A DNA stretch of 64,000 bases. Origin: Ruminococcus sp. (GTDB lineage: Bacteria > Bacillota > Clostridia > Oscillospirales > Ruminococcaceae). Location of the stretch: the NCBI GenBank assembly GCA_029055625.1, contig JAIDCY010000148.1, positions 1 through 64,000 of the forward strand, in the 5' to 3' direction. Positions 1 through 8,332 of the stretch are shown here, one piece after another. The notes beneath the pieces are model-generated. The model was not told the origin of the DNA and did not search any database. It saw nothing but the letters and a program-made list of their open reading frames with translations. Position numbers and translations under genes: made by a program. Position 1 is the stretch's first letter, and every line of letters starts with the position of its first letter.

Positions 1-61
1 ATAATAAAACAGACAGAAAAAATAAAATTCTGCATTTAAATAAAAAAGGAGTCTGATTGCA

Positions 62-1516
62 TTGAAGAATATTTTATTTGCAGCCTCGGAATGCGTACCG
101 TTTGTCAAGACCGGCGGACTTGCCGATGTTGTCGGTGCACTTCCGAAGTACATAAACAAAAACGAGTTTGACGTAAGGGTTATACTGCCTTACTATACCT
201 GTATTCCTGCAAAGTACAGGGATAATTTCAAGTATGTTACACATTTCTATATGGATTACGGTATGAGGACGGATAACGTACACGTCGGCATAATGGAGTA
301 TGAATATAACGGTATAAAGTTCTATTTCGTGGATAACGAATACTATTTCAAGTGTGATACGCCATATTCTGCCGATTTAAAGTGGGATATAGAAAGATTC
401 ACTTTTTTCTGTAAGGCTGTACTCGCAATACTTCCGGTAATAGGATTCAGACCGGATATTATCCACTGTCACGACTGGCAGGCTTCACTTATACCGGTAT
501 TCATGCACTCTACTTTTGCAACCAATCCTTTTTACAGTTCAACAAAGTCTATCATGACAATTCACAACCTCAAATTTCAGGGTGTGTGGAATATCGATAC
601 TTTCAAGTATAATACCGCACTTCCGCAGTATATGTTCACACCGGATAAGCTGGAGTTCAAAAAAGATGCGAATATGCTTAAAGGTGGTCTCGTATATGCC
701 GACTATATAACGACAGTCAGCGAAACTTATGCGGAGGAAATAAAGTATCCGTTCTATGGTGAACAGCTTGACGGTCTGCTACGTGCAAGGTCTGCGTCAC
801 TGCGTGGTATCGTAAACGGTATCGACTACAATGTTTTTGACCCTAACAACGATAAGCATATCTATAAAGAATATCATGCGAAGAACTTCAAGAAGAGAAA
901 GGCTGTCAATAAGGCGGAACTTCAGAAAGAACTCGGATTGCCCGTTGACCCTGACAAGTACATGATAGCTATTATCTCACGTCTCACAGACCAGAAAGGA
1001 CTTGACCTGATAAGCTATACTATGGAACGTATCTGCGACGAAAACACACAGTTTGTCGTAATCGGTACGGGTGACCACAGATACGAAGATATGTTCAGGC
1101 ACTATCAGTGGAAGTATCCCGACAGAGTTTCCGCAAATATACTTTATTCCGATCCTCTCGCACATAAACTTTACGCCGCCGCAGATGCTATGCTGATGCC
1201 GTCACTGTTTGAACCGTGCGGACTTACTCAGCTTATATCGCTTAGATACGGTACAGTTCCGATAGTCCGTGAAACAGGCGGTCTTAAAGATACGGTAAAG
1301 CCATACAACGAGTTTGACGGTACAGGTACGGGCTTCTCATTCGCTAACTACAACGCCGAAGAGATGCTTGGTGTAATAAACTACTCGAAACACATATATT
1401 TCAATCACCGTGACCAGTGGGATAAAATGGTATACAGGGGCATGACTACTGATTATTCATGGAACAGTTCCGCAAGACAGTATGAAGGAATGTACAGCTG
1501 GATGATTAACTGGTAA
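62..1516 (+). CDS. glgA: Glycogen (starch) synthase, ADP-glucose type
   Basis: The protein transfers glucose from ADP-glucose to the non-reducing end of an alpha-1,4-glucan in cytoplasmic glycogen synthesis. It has 484 residues, the usual size for bacterial GlgA (GT5). The N-terminal KTGGLADVVG motif (residues 16-25) is the nucleotide-sugar loop of the family, and the C-terminal Rossmann half carries FEPCGLTQ (about 384-391) followed by a TGGLKDTV loop. The start is a TTG behind an AAGGAG about 9 bases upstream; it gives the standard MKNILFAASE beginning. No other glg gene is visible, so any glg cluster lies to the left of the window. Confidence 0.95.
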   Translation: MKNILFAASECVPFVKTGGLADVVGALPKYINKNEFDVRVILPYYTCIPAKYRDNFKYVTHFYMDYGMRTDNVHVGIMEYEYNGIKFYFVDNEYYFKCDTPYSADLKWDIERFTFFCKAVLAILPVIGFRPDIIHCHDWQASLIPVFMHSTFATNPFYSSTKSIMTIHNLKFQGVWNIDTFKYNTALPQYMFTPDKLEFKKDANMLKGGLVYADYITTVSETYAEEIKYPFYGEQLDGLLRARSASLRGIVNGIDYNVFDPNNDKHIYKEYHAKNFKKRKAVNKAELQKELGLPVDPDKYMIAIISRLTDQKGLDLISYTMERICDENTQFVVIGTGDHRYEDMFRHYQWKYPDRVSANILYSDPLAHKLYAAADAMLMPSLFEPCGLTQLISLRYGTVPIVRETGGLKDTVKPYNEFDGTGTGFSFANYNAEEMLGVINYSKHIYFNHRDQWDKMVYRGMTTDYSWNSSARQYEGMYSWMINW

Positions 1517-1529
1517 GGAGTTTTTTATT

Positions 1530-1664
1530 ATGGGATTTTCATTTTCATCAAAGAAAGAAACTACTAAAAACGGCGTAACGAAGACTACTACAAGGAGTTA
1601 CGAAAGCGGAAAAGGTTTCAGTTCTTCAAAATCCGTAAAGCCTGCGGATAAGAAGAAAAAGTAA
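1530..1664 (+). CDS. Small basic Ser/Thr/Lys-rich protein (44 aa)
   Basis: A 44-codon ORF begins at ATG 1530 behind a good AAGGAG that overlaps the glgA stop region, and ends in a KKKK tail. The product starts MGFSFSSKKE and is rich in Ser, Thr and Lys with no membrane segment. I do not recognise a family. The clear ribosome binding site, the 13-base gap after glgA and the terminator directly behind it suggest a real gene co-transcribed with glgA. Function unknown. Confidence 0.6.
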   Translation: MGFSFSSKKETTKNGVTKTTTRSYESGKGFSSSKSVKPADKKKK

Positions 1665-1675
1665 ACGCAATCTAT

Positions 1676-1708
1676 GGGCGGACATGAAAAACTGTCCGTC
1701 CTGTTTTT
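1676..1708 (+). terminator. Intrinsic terminator after glgA and the 44-aa gene
   Basis: A 9-bp stem (1676-1684 with 1693-1701, one G-U pair) has an 8-base loop and is followed by TGTTTTT. It lies between the small gene and the next RBS, so downstream genes must use readthrough or an unseen promoter. Confidence 0.75.
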
Positions 1709-1724
1709 CAGGGAGTGATTTTTT

Positions 1725-2378
1725 TTGAAGATAAAGGGTGCAGTTTTCGATATGGACGGTCTCATGTTCGATACGGAAAAATTACTTGTCCGTTTCTGGA
1801 AAGAATCCGCAAAGTATTACGGTTACGATATGACAGACGAAAATGTATATGAAATAAGAAGTCTTTCAAGAAAGTATTCCATACCGCTTCTTAAAAATAT
1901 TTTCGGTGAAGAATTTCCGTTTGAGAAAGTCCGGAGCAGGCGGATAACTTTAATGAATGACTATATAGATACATACGGATTTGAGATAAAAGAGGGTCTG
2001 TATGAGTTGCTGGAATTTCTGAAAGAAAACGGTTATATTATAGCCGTCGCAACCGCTACTGAACGCACGAGGGCGGAGAGTTACCTGAAAAAAGCGGGTG
2101 TATATGATTATTTCAACGCCATAATATGCGGAGATATGGTGAAAAACGGTAAGCCCGAACCTGACATATATATTACCGCCACTGCTGAATCAGGACTTTC
2201 GCCGGAAATGTGTGTAGCGTTTGAAGATTCGCCGAACGGTATAAAATCTGCTTACTCGGCAGGGTGTAATGTGATAATGATTCCCGATCTCACGCCCCCT
2301 GATGACACTATCAGATATATGTTAAGCGGAGTATATGAAACACTCGGCGATGCAAGGAATTTTTTTAAGGAGGTCTGA
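1725..2378 (+). CDS. HAD-superfamily phosphatase, beta-phosphoglucomutase-like
   Basis: A cytoplasmic phosphatase or phosphomutase of the HAD subfamily I, 217 residues. Motif I is DMDGLMFDTE (residues 9-18) with nucleophile Asp9 and acid/base Asp11. The Thr of motif II is in VATATER, motif III Lys is in GKPEPDIY, and the metal-binding acidic pair is in FEDSPNGIKSA. The helical cap between motifs I and II matches beta-phosphoglucomutase and phosphoglycolate phosphatase relatives. The substrate cannot be told from sequence. The start is TTG at 1725 behind AGGGAG. It follows glgA, so a sugar phosphate substrate is plausible but unproved. Confidence 0.85.
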   Translation: MKIKGAVFDMDGLMFDTEKLLVRFWKESAKYYGYDMTDENVYEIRSLSRKYSIPLLKNIFGEEFPFEKVRSRRITLMNDYIDTYGFEIKEGLYELLEFLKENGYIIAVATATERTRAESYLKKAGVYDYFNAIICGDMVKNGKPEPDIYITATAESGLSPEMCVAFEDSPNGIKSAYSAGCNVIMIPDLTPPDDTIRYMLSGVYETLGDARNFFKEV

Positions 2379-2381
2379 AAG

Positions 2382-2639
2382 ATGCCAGGGAAAACAAGTG
2401 CATCTGAAATTTTTGAAATACCGGTTTTCTATTACTTCGCAAGCGGTAACGATTATTCCGGCAGTAAGGGAGATTTTGCGTATAAGATTAAGAATGGCAA
2501 TACGCTGAAGTGTCTGACCTGGCACGGCAGACTGTGTTCAATGAAAGCGGTCATAGAGAATGAACGGGATTTCGATAAAACCCCTGAAGGTTTCGCTGAT
2601 ATGATAAAATGGCTTGAAGATTTAGTTAATAATTCATAA
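2382..2639 (+). CDS. Small conserved-looking hypothetical protein (85 aa)
   Basis: An 85-residue protein beginning MPGKTSASEI, three bases after the HAD phosphatase stop, with a strong AAGGAGG inside the end of that gene, so the two are probably translated from one message. It has no membrane segment or signal peptide. The central part is aromatic and charged, with a WHGRLC motif, and the C-terminus is a helical MIKWLEDL stretch. I do not recognise a named domain. Its last codons (VNNS-stop) lie in an AT-rich element related to a repeat found elsewhere in the window. Confidence 0.65.
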   Translation: MPGKTSASEIFEIPVFYYFASGNDYSGSKGDFAYKIKNGNTLKCLTWHGRLCSMKAVIENERDFDKTPEGFADMIKWLEDLVNNS

Positions 2640-2643
2640 TTAA

Positions 2644-2699
2644 ATGTACCTTACGTATAAATGTTTTTTCCATACTATACATAAGGTACATATTTTTTA
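2644..2699. terminator. Hairpin between convergent genes
   Basis: A perfect 10-bp inverted repeat (2644-2653 with 2682-2691) encloses a 28-base loop and is followed by ATTTTTTAA. It lies just after the 85-aa gene, facing the converging PASTA-protein gene, and fits an intrinsic terminator for the plus strand. The long loop makes it weaker than a typical one. Confidence 0.55.
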
Positions 2700-2708
2700 A
2701 TCATAAAT

Positions 2709-2729
2709 TAACAGGCGAAACGCAAAAAA
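2709..2729 (-). repeat. 21-bp intergenic repeat, copy 1 of 3
   Basis: Read on the minus strand this is TTTTTTGCGTTTCGCCTGTTA. Near-identical 21-mers occur at 20020-20040 and 51650-51670, each also near a terminator between converging genes. Confidence 0.5.
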
Positions 2730-2730
2730 T

Positions 2731-2762
2731 AATTATTAATTATGCATTATTAATTATAAATT
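2731..2762. repeat. AT-rich palindromic repeat, copy 1
   Basis: A 32-bp, almost purely A/T element made of alternating AATTA and TAATT blocks that ends at the stop codon of the PASTA-protein gene. It closely matches the element at 8301-8332 and less closely 47086-47126. A shorter piece occurs at 2626-2643. Confidence 0.55.
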
Positions 2763-5025
2763 AAATAACGCCTGGGTCATCGCCACCGCTGAGGTCTATT
2801 TGTGGTTCGTCGACTACCGGTGGAGGTTCTGTCACTGCCGGAGGGTCAGTATATACAGGTTCTTGTACAACCGGAGGGTCAGTAACAACAACAGGGGGGT
2901 CAGTGATTACCGGTTCTTGAGTAGCCGGAGGGTCAGTAACAACAATTGGTGGGTCTGTGACAACTGGTGCCTGAGTTTCCGGCGGATTGGTATATACAGG
3001 TTCAGTTTCTGCTGATTGTGCCTGCGTTGTCACCGGTGGGTCTGTATATGGTTCTGTATACTGCGGTTCTACCCACTGGCTTACTGTTTTTTTCGTAGTT
3101 TTTTCTGTTGTCTCCTCGTAATCGTATGACTGTTCAGTAGTATATTCCTGAGTTGTCACCTGCTCCGGTTCGTCGTATGATTCTGAGGTTTCGTAATCCT
3201 GAACAGGCGGATTGCTTATATACAGATTTTCGCTGTTGGTTGAAACGCTTTCGGAGTAGTAATATACGATAAGTTTCTTGCCGTCCTTGTTGCTGAAAGT
3301 ATCGCCTGCCTTTACGTCCTTGCCCTCTACCTGCAAGCCTATTACTACATTAGGATTTACTTTTTTATCGCTTTTTGTTGCGAGAATAGAATAATTTGAT
3401 ATACCGGCTTTTTTGAGTTTCGCCTGATAGTCTTTTATCTCGACGTCCTTAAACTCCGGAATTATCGCATTTTCTTTACCTTTACTTACTTTTACTTCTA
3501 TAGTAGCACGTCCGCCTATAAGCTGTGCTCCTGGTTCGATGTTCTGCCAGAAAATTTTATCCGCTTCGTAATCGTCGTTGTACTCGTATTCCGGTACAAG
3601 ATTAAAGAAATCCTTATATTTTTCCATAGAAAGTTCATAGAATTTTCCGACGAGGTCAGGCATAAGGGTATCAGGAAATTCTTCCGTAATTTCTTCCGTT
3701 TCCTCTTCTGTGTCGCCGGAAACAACGTTATCAGATACTGTTGTATTCTGTTGACGCAGTTCTGAATTACGCTGGCGGTCTGTGCGTGTATCGGTAATCA
3801 TATTTACTATGAATACCGCAATTATCATTAGTATCGCAATAAGCAGTACGCCTATTATAACCGGAACTTTCAGTCGGTCGACGGTTTCGTATCTGTAACC
3901 GGTGTTTTCATTGCCCACAGGTTCATAATAGGAATTGTTATCATAAACTTCCGGATTATTTTGTTTTTCCCTTGGTTTATCTTTTGGTTTATCCTGCTTT
4001 CTGGGTTTTGATTTTTCCGGAGTTGTATTTTTTGTAGCAGTATTCTGCGTATTCTTTGTAACAGGCTGTTCAAAGAGCTTCGTTACAAGTTCGGTAATAG
4101 TCTGAATACGGTCACAACCGGAAAGGTTCATACCGTCCATAATTATTTTAGAGACGTTACGGGGTATTTTAGCACTCAGCATACGGGGTTCGCATAGTTC
4201 GTCTTCTTTGAGCCTCCGCATGGCATCCACCGGCATACACCCTGTCAGTGAACGGTACATCAACGCACATACACCGTAAACGTCAGTCCATGAACCCTGA
4301 CGGCTGTTAGTACCGGCGGAATACTGTTCTGGAGCGGTATAACCTCTGAAAAGTTCGTATTCAAGACCGGAATCAGCAGTACGCACCGACGATATACAGA
4401 AACCTGTAAGTTTGAGTTCGCCTTTGTTGGTTATGAATACAGTTTCCGGACAAATCGCACGGTGAATTATTCCGGCGTTATGGAGTATGCCAAGAGTAGT
4501 AAAAAGCGGTGGGAATAGTTTTGAAATCTGTTCCCAGCTTAATTCACCGGCGTTATCCTTGAGATAGTCCAGCATACTCACGCCCTCTATGTGTTCAAAA
4601 ACGGCGTAAGTTGTGTTGTTATCGTTGAACATATCAAGCATGGCGTTTATATTCGAGTTGTTACGCAGATGTGCCAGTGACTTGTTAAGCTCGGTAAATT
4701 CCGCCATAAAAGCCTTATACTTTGCGAGGCTTTCATAATTTACGTTTAAATTCTTTTTGTTTTCCGAACGTGTGCAGAGATTCACCGGCATATATTCTCT
4801 TATCAGAACAGTGCATTCCGTTGACGTATCATGGGCGGTATATGTAGCCCCTTCGCCGTTATATCCAAGCAGAACGCCTATGAGGTATCTTTCATGAAGC
4901 ATAGTTCCGGGTATCAGATATGCAGGGTTTGACGGTGTATTTTCAGCGTATGCACATAACGGACATATAGAAAGATTGCTGTCATAACGTTTCATGCATC
5001 TGTAACATATTTTACGTTCTCCCAA
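2761..5025 (-). CDS. Membrane PASTA protein with zinc ribbon and degenerate kinase domain
   Basis: A 754-residue protein. In order: a zinc ribbon (C7, C10, C21, C24), a protein-kinase fold (about 45-318), a charged linker, one membrane helix (about 387-410), two PASTA-like domains (about 453-590), and a long Pro/Thr/Glu-rich tail with TDPP repeats, presumably outside the cell. Kinase landmarks are altered: the beta-3 Lys is Arg76 (VLIREY), HRD reads HRA (188-190), and DFG reads GFC (208-210), while APE (231-233) is kept. Families of this layout (PknB/PrkC) sense peptidoglycan through PASTA domains. Here loss of the catalytic Asp and metal-binding Asp suggests a pseudokinase that binds or scaffolds. 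Start ATG follows GGAGGG, and a good promoter lies at 5069-5097. Confidence 0.85.
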   Translation of the reverse strand: MGERKICYRCMKRYDSNLSICPLCAYAENTPSNPAYLIPGTMLHERYLIGVLLGYNGEGATYTAHDTSTECTVLIREYMPVNLCTRSENKKNLNVNYESLAKYKAFMAEFTELNKSLAHLRNNSNINAMLDMFNDNNTTYAVFEHIEGVSMLDYLKDNAGELSWEQISKLFPPLFTTLGILHNAGIIHRAICPETVFITNKGELKLTGFCISSVRTADSGLEYELFRGYTAPEQYSAGTNSRQGSWTDVYGVCALMYRSLTGCMPVDAMRRLKEDELCEPRMLSAKIPRNVSKIIMDGMNLSGCDRIQTITELVTKLFEQPVTKNTQNTATKNTTPEKSKPRKQDKPKDKPREKQNNPEVYDNNSYYEPVGNENTGYRYETVDRLKVPVIIGVLLIAILMIIAVFIVNMITDTRTDRQRNSELRQQNTTVSDNVVSGDTEEETEEITEEFPDTLMPDLVGKFYELSMEKYKDFFNLVPEYEYNDDYEADKIFWQNIEPGAQLIGGRATIEVKVSKGKENAIIPEFKDVEIKDYQAKLKKAGISNYSILATKSDKKVNPNVVIGLQVEGKDVKAGDTFSNKDGKKLIVYYYSESVSTNSENLYISNPPVQDYETSESYDEPEQVTTQEYTTEQSYDYEETTEKTTKKTVSQWVEPQYTEPYTDPPVTTQAQSAETEPVYTNPPETQAPVVTDPPIVVTDPPATQEPVITDPPVVVTDPPVVQEPVYTDPPAVTEPPPVVDEPQIDLSGGDDPGVI

Positions 5026-5068
5026 AAACTGTCCCTCCTTTTTTCTTAAATAATATAGTTACTGATTA

Positions 5069-5097
5069 ATTTTATCATTATTCAGATTAAATGTCAA
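5069..5097 (-). promoter_or_regulatory. Sigma-A-type promoter for the PASTA pseudokinase gene
   Basis: On the minus strand TTGACA (5097-5092) and TAAAAT (5074-5069) are separated by 17 bases, about 45 bases upstream of the start codon. Confidence 0.7.
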
Positions 5098-5197
5098 CTG
5101 CCGGAGCGATAATATAATAAATTCGTCGGAATTTGTATCTGATTTGTAATCAATTTATTACCTGTCTGTAGTAATTGTGATATGATATATTATTTAA

Positions 5198-6478
5198 TTA
5201 TAAAGTAATCAGTCCGCAGTCAAGCATTTCCTGCACGGCAAGCATAACGCCTGTTTTACCGCTTGTGTAGGTTATACCGCCCTGCATCCATACCGCAAAA
5301 GGTTCACGGATGGGAGCATCTGCGGAAAGTTCAATAGACGCACCGTTTGTAAACGCACCGGCAGCCATTATTACTTTATCGGAATATCCGGGCATATCCC
5401 ACGCCTCGGGAGTGACGAAAGAATCAACCGGTGCACCTTTCTGAATACCACGGCAGAAAGCTGTCAGTAATTCTTCATTGCCGAGTTTAACGGCGGTTAT
5501 GATGTCACCACGTTTACCGTCCTTGCGTGGCGAACATTCAAAGCCTAACATAGTCAGTAATTCGCTTGCAAATGCGGAGGTTTTTATCGCATTGGCTACA
5601 ACGTCGGGAGCGAAAAAAAGACCAAGTAAAATTTCACGGTTCATGCCGAGGGTACAACCTACTTCCTTACCCATACCTACGCACGTAAGCCGGTATGAAC
5701 ACAATTCCACAAGGTCAGCCCGTCCGGCAATGTATCCGCCTGTACGAGCGATACCGCCACCGGCATTTTTTATCAGCGAACCTACTATTATATCCGCTCC
5801 CACCTGTGAAGGTTCGTATTCCTCGACGAATTCGCCGTAACAGTTGTCAATCATAACTATAATATCAGGATTTCCCTTTTTGGCGGAAATAATCATTTTT
5901 TCAATATCTTCTATTGTAAAAGCCGGTCTCAGCGAGTAACCACGGGAACGCTGTATATACGCAATCTTCGCACCCTGTACCGCTTTTTCGATACTCTGAT
6001 AGTCAGGCGAACCGTCGGGGAGCAGGTCAACCTGTCCGTATCCGATGCCGTAATCCCTTAAAGAACCGTCGCCGGATTTTCCGGAAATACCGATAACTTC
6101 CTCCAGTGTATCGTATGGCTTGCCGGTAATGGATACTATCTTGTCACCTGTCCGCAGTACGCCGAAAAGTGCGGTGGAAAGGGCATGAGTTCCGGAGACG
6201 AAATTGAATCTCACAAGTGCGTCTTCCGTACCGAATACCTGAGCGAAAACTTTATCAATAACGTCACGTCCGATATCGCCGTAACCGTAACCGGTAGAAC
6301 CGTAAAAGCACGGTTCGCTTACCTTGTTATCGGAAAATGCTTTCAGAACTTTCATACCGTTATATTCTGCGATACTCCCGATACGCCGGAAAGAATCCGC
6401 ACAATTGTTTTCCGCCTGCTCTGCAAGTGAGATAAGTTTTTCATTGAAATTATACAATTTATTTAATTTATTGTTCAT
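5198..6478 (-). CDS. Methionine gamma-lyase-like PLP enzyme ('aluminium resistance' family)
   Basis: A 426-residue fold-type I PLP enzyme of the Cys/Met-metabolism group, matching the family often named aluminium resistance protein or methionine gamma-lyase family (PF06838). Landmarks are the N-terminal STGYGYGDIGRD, the cofactor-side VSGTHAL, the aspartate that pairs with the pyridine nitrogen in VMIDNCYGEF, and the Schiff-base lysine in GSLIKNAGGG. The natural substrate of this family is not settled, so the lyase name should be read as a family label. It is the last gene of a four-gene operon and its start overlaps the end of the GNAT gene by 11 bases. Confidence 0.85.
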   Translation of the reverse strand: MNNKLNKLYNFNEKLISLAEQAENNCADSFRRIGSIAEYNGMKVLKAFSDNKVSEPCFYGSTGYGYGDIGRDVIDKVFAQVFGTEDALVRFNFVSGTHALSTALFGVLRTGDKIVSITGKPYDTLEEVIGISGKSGDGSLRDYGIGYGQVDLLPDGSPDYQSIEKAVQGAKIAYIQRSRGYSLRPAFTIEDIEKMIISAKKGNPDIIVMIDNCYGEFVEEYEPSQVGADIIVGSLIKNAGGGIARTGGYIAGRADLVELCSYRLTCVGMGKEVGCTLGMNREILLGLFFAPDVVANAIKTSAFASELLTMLGFECSPRKDGKRGDIITAVKLGNEELLTAFCRGIQKGAPVDSFVTPEAWDMPGYSDKVIMAAGAFTNGASIELSADAPIREPFAVWMQGGITYTSGKTGVMLAVQEMLDCGLITL

Positions 6479-7268
6479 TCGTTAATTTTCCTTTCATAAG
6501 ACTTTCTTTTTCAACGTCAACACGTTCAAGTACAATTTCTTTTTCAACTTCCCGGAAGCCTATTTCATGGTAAAAACTCACTCTCACGTCGAGTGCCATG
6601 AGATACGCTTTTTTGCCGAGACCGTTAAAAAAACCGGCAAGCCAGCGTAAGAAATCACGGGCATAACCTCTGCCCCTTGCGGATTCCGTGGTGGCAACCT
6701 GTCCGATTAATACAACGTTTTCCACGTCAAATACGGCGGAAGCTGTTGTAGAATTTCTGTAGGTGAAAGTTCTGCTTATACCGTGCCTGCACCGGTGGGA
6801 AGTATCGGTATACCATAGCGAGAAATCGGCGATATTCGGGAAACCTTCGCTTAAAATCCCATAGACTTCCGGAAGAGAGGGGTTAAAATCAACGTGATTT
6901 TCAAAGGATTCAACCGGCTGGCTATCCGGAATAAGTTCAAATACGGTACGGTTTAACTGCTGATAGTGTTCATTCAGCCCGATATTCTGTAGAATATGTT
7001 GCGAACCCTCAACCCTGAACGGTAAGTTCATACTGATAAAAAGTTCTATTTCCCCGAAGTTTTCAAGTTTATCGTCGTCGCAGATAATGAGAGTTGAGTT
7101 TATCATGAACATGAAACCCTTTCCGATACCGTCGGAAATCTTATAAAACCGGCAGAAATCGTAACCTGTGCCGTATGCCCTGAGATATGCAAGCATTTTG
7201 CGTCCGGAGAGAGTCCGGAGAAGTAATTTCCTGTCAAATTCGTTTTCCTGTCCGATTAGTTTAATCAT
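6468..7268 (-). CDS. GNAT-family N-acetyltransferase (266 aa)
   Basis: The C-terminal half holds the GNAT acetyl-CoA loop in QVATTESARGRGYARDFL, followed by a motif B-like segment ending SFYHEIGFREVEKE. The N-terminal 130 residues are unlike the core and may be a second, degenerate GNAT or a substrate-recognition domain. The acetyl acceptor cannot be predicted. The gene overlaps the stop of the upstream M42 peptidase by 4 bases and the start of the downstream PLP enzyme by 11, which points to translational coupling and possibly to amino-acid or peptide metabolism. Confidence 0.8.
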   Translation of the reverse strand: MIKLIGQENEFDRKLLLRTLSGRKMLAYLRAYGTGYDFCRFYKISDGIGKGFMFMINSTLIICDDDKLENFGEIELFISMNLPFRVEGSQHILQNIGLNEHYQQLNRTVFELIPDSQPVESFENHVDFNPSLPEVYGILSEGFPNIADFSLWYTDTSHRCRHGISRTFTYRNSTTASAVFDVENVVLIGQVATTESARGRGYARDFLRWLAGFFNGLGKKAYLMALDVRVSFYHEIGFREVEKEIVLERVDVEKESLMKGKLTNEQ

Positions 7269-8281
7269 AACTCCTGAATCCTTTCAGTGAGTTTTTTCAC
7301 GAGTATATAAGAATTTTCAAAATCTGCCGGATTTATCACACATGACGCAGAGTGTAAATATCTGCACGGCACGGATACGGCGATAGTACGTATACCCTTG
7401 CCGGTAATGTGGATAGCCCCGGCATCATTGCCACCGGCAATCATAGTTTTCGTCTGACAGGGGATATTATTCATTCGTGCGGTCTCGAAAGCGAGGTTGT
7501 AAAGTTCCCTGTCATAGACTGTGCTTCTGTCCATGAAAGACACTACCCCACCCTCGCCGAGAGAACATACTTTCTTGTTTCCGGAAACGCCGTCTATATC
7601 GGAAGCTGTTGTAGCCTCTATGACTATAGCGAAATCAGGTTGTATGGAAAATGCGGATACTCTCGAACCTCTCAGACCTATTTCCTCCTGCGTATTGAAT
7701 ACAAACCAGGTATCATATTCCGGCTGTTCCTGAATCATGCGTATCATCATGGCACACCCTGCCCGGTCGTCGATAGCCTTAGACTTTATATGATTTCCCG
7801 ATTCCGTGAACTCCGATACAAAGTAAACGCAGTCCCCGGGGTCGACGTATTTTTCCGCATCTTCTTTGTTTTCCGCTCCTATGTCGATATACAGGCTTTT
7901 AACGTCGGGGGCTTTTTCTCTTTTCTCCTTGGAAAGATTATGTACAGCGGTAGAGCCTACAACGCCGTTAAGATTATTTTTGCCGACTGTTACGGGTCTG
8001 CCGATAGTAACGACGGAATCTATACCGCCCACCGTATCGAAAGCAAGCGTACCGTCGGGATTTATGCCGGTAACTATAAAACCTACTTCATCCATATGTG
8101 CACATATCATAAGTTTTTTATCCGTATTTTTTCTGCCTTTTCTGAAGCATATCAGATTACCGAGAGGGTCAACGGTATATTCGCAGAAATCCTTGATTTT
8201 CCCGATAATTACTTCTCTTACGTTTTTTTCGTCGCCGGAAATACTATTGATTAAACAAAGCTCTTTGAGTAAATCTTTCAT
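7265..8281 (-). CDS. M42-family metallo-aminopeptidase, paralogue A
   Basis: A 338-residue cytosolic aminopeptidase of the M42 (TET/YsdC/FrvX) family, which forms large self-compartmentalising particles that trim peptides. Two-metal ligands are visible: His and Asp in AHMDEVGF, the bridging Asp in AIDDRAGC, the catalytic and ligand Glu pair in TQEEIGLRG, an acidic ligand in VIEATTASD (Glu where many members have Asp), and His in CRYLHSAS. The downstream GNAT overlaps its stop. It lies 28 bases after a second M42 gene of the same length; the pair may form mixed particles or divide substrate range. Confidence 0.9.
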   Translation of the reverse strand: MKDLLKELCLINSISGDEKNVREVIIGKIKDFCEYTVDPLGNLICFRKGRKNTDKKLMICAHMDEVGFIVTGINPDGTLAFDTVGGIDSVVTIGRPVTVGKNNLNGVVGSTAVHNLSKEKREKAPDVKSLYIDIGAENKEDAEKYVDPGDCVYFVSEFTESGNHIKSKAIDDRAGCAMMIRMIQEQPEYDTWFVFNTQEEIGLRGSRVSAFSIQPDFAIVIEATTASDIDGVSGNKKVCSLGEGGVVSFMDRSTVYDRELYNLAFETARMNNIPCQTKTMIAGGNDAGAIHITGKGIRTIAVSVPCRYLHSASCVINPADFENSYILVKKLTERIQEL

Positions 8282-8300
8282 AAAAATATCCTTTCCCTGA

Positions 8301-8332
8301 AATTTATAATTATGAATTATTAATTATGAATT
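8301..8332. repeat. AT-rich palindromic repeat, copy 2
   Basis: A 32-bp AT-only element similar to 2731-2762. It covers the junction between the two M42 genes and supplies the last codons (INNS-stop) of the upstream paralogue on the minus strand. Confidence 0.55.

Noticed and set aside
2800-3015. Repeated DNA opposite the PASTA protein tail, considered as a tandem-repeat or CRISPR-like array
   Set aside because: The periodicity follows TDPP-type protein repeats in the coding frame; no constant repeat with unique spacers.
7409-8254. Plus-strand 281-codon ORF opposite an M42 peptidase gene
   Set aside because: It is antisense to a gene with complete metal-site motifs, has no RBS and no family-like sequence; open by codon bias of the real gene.
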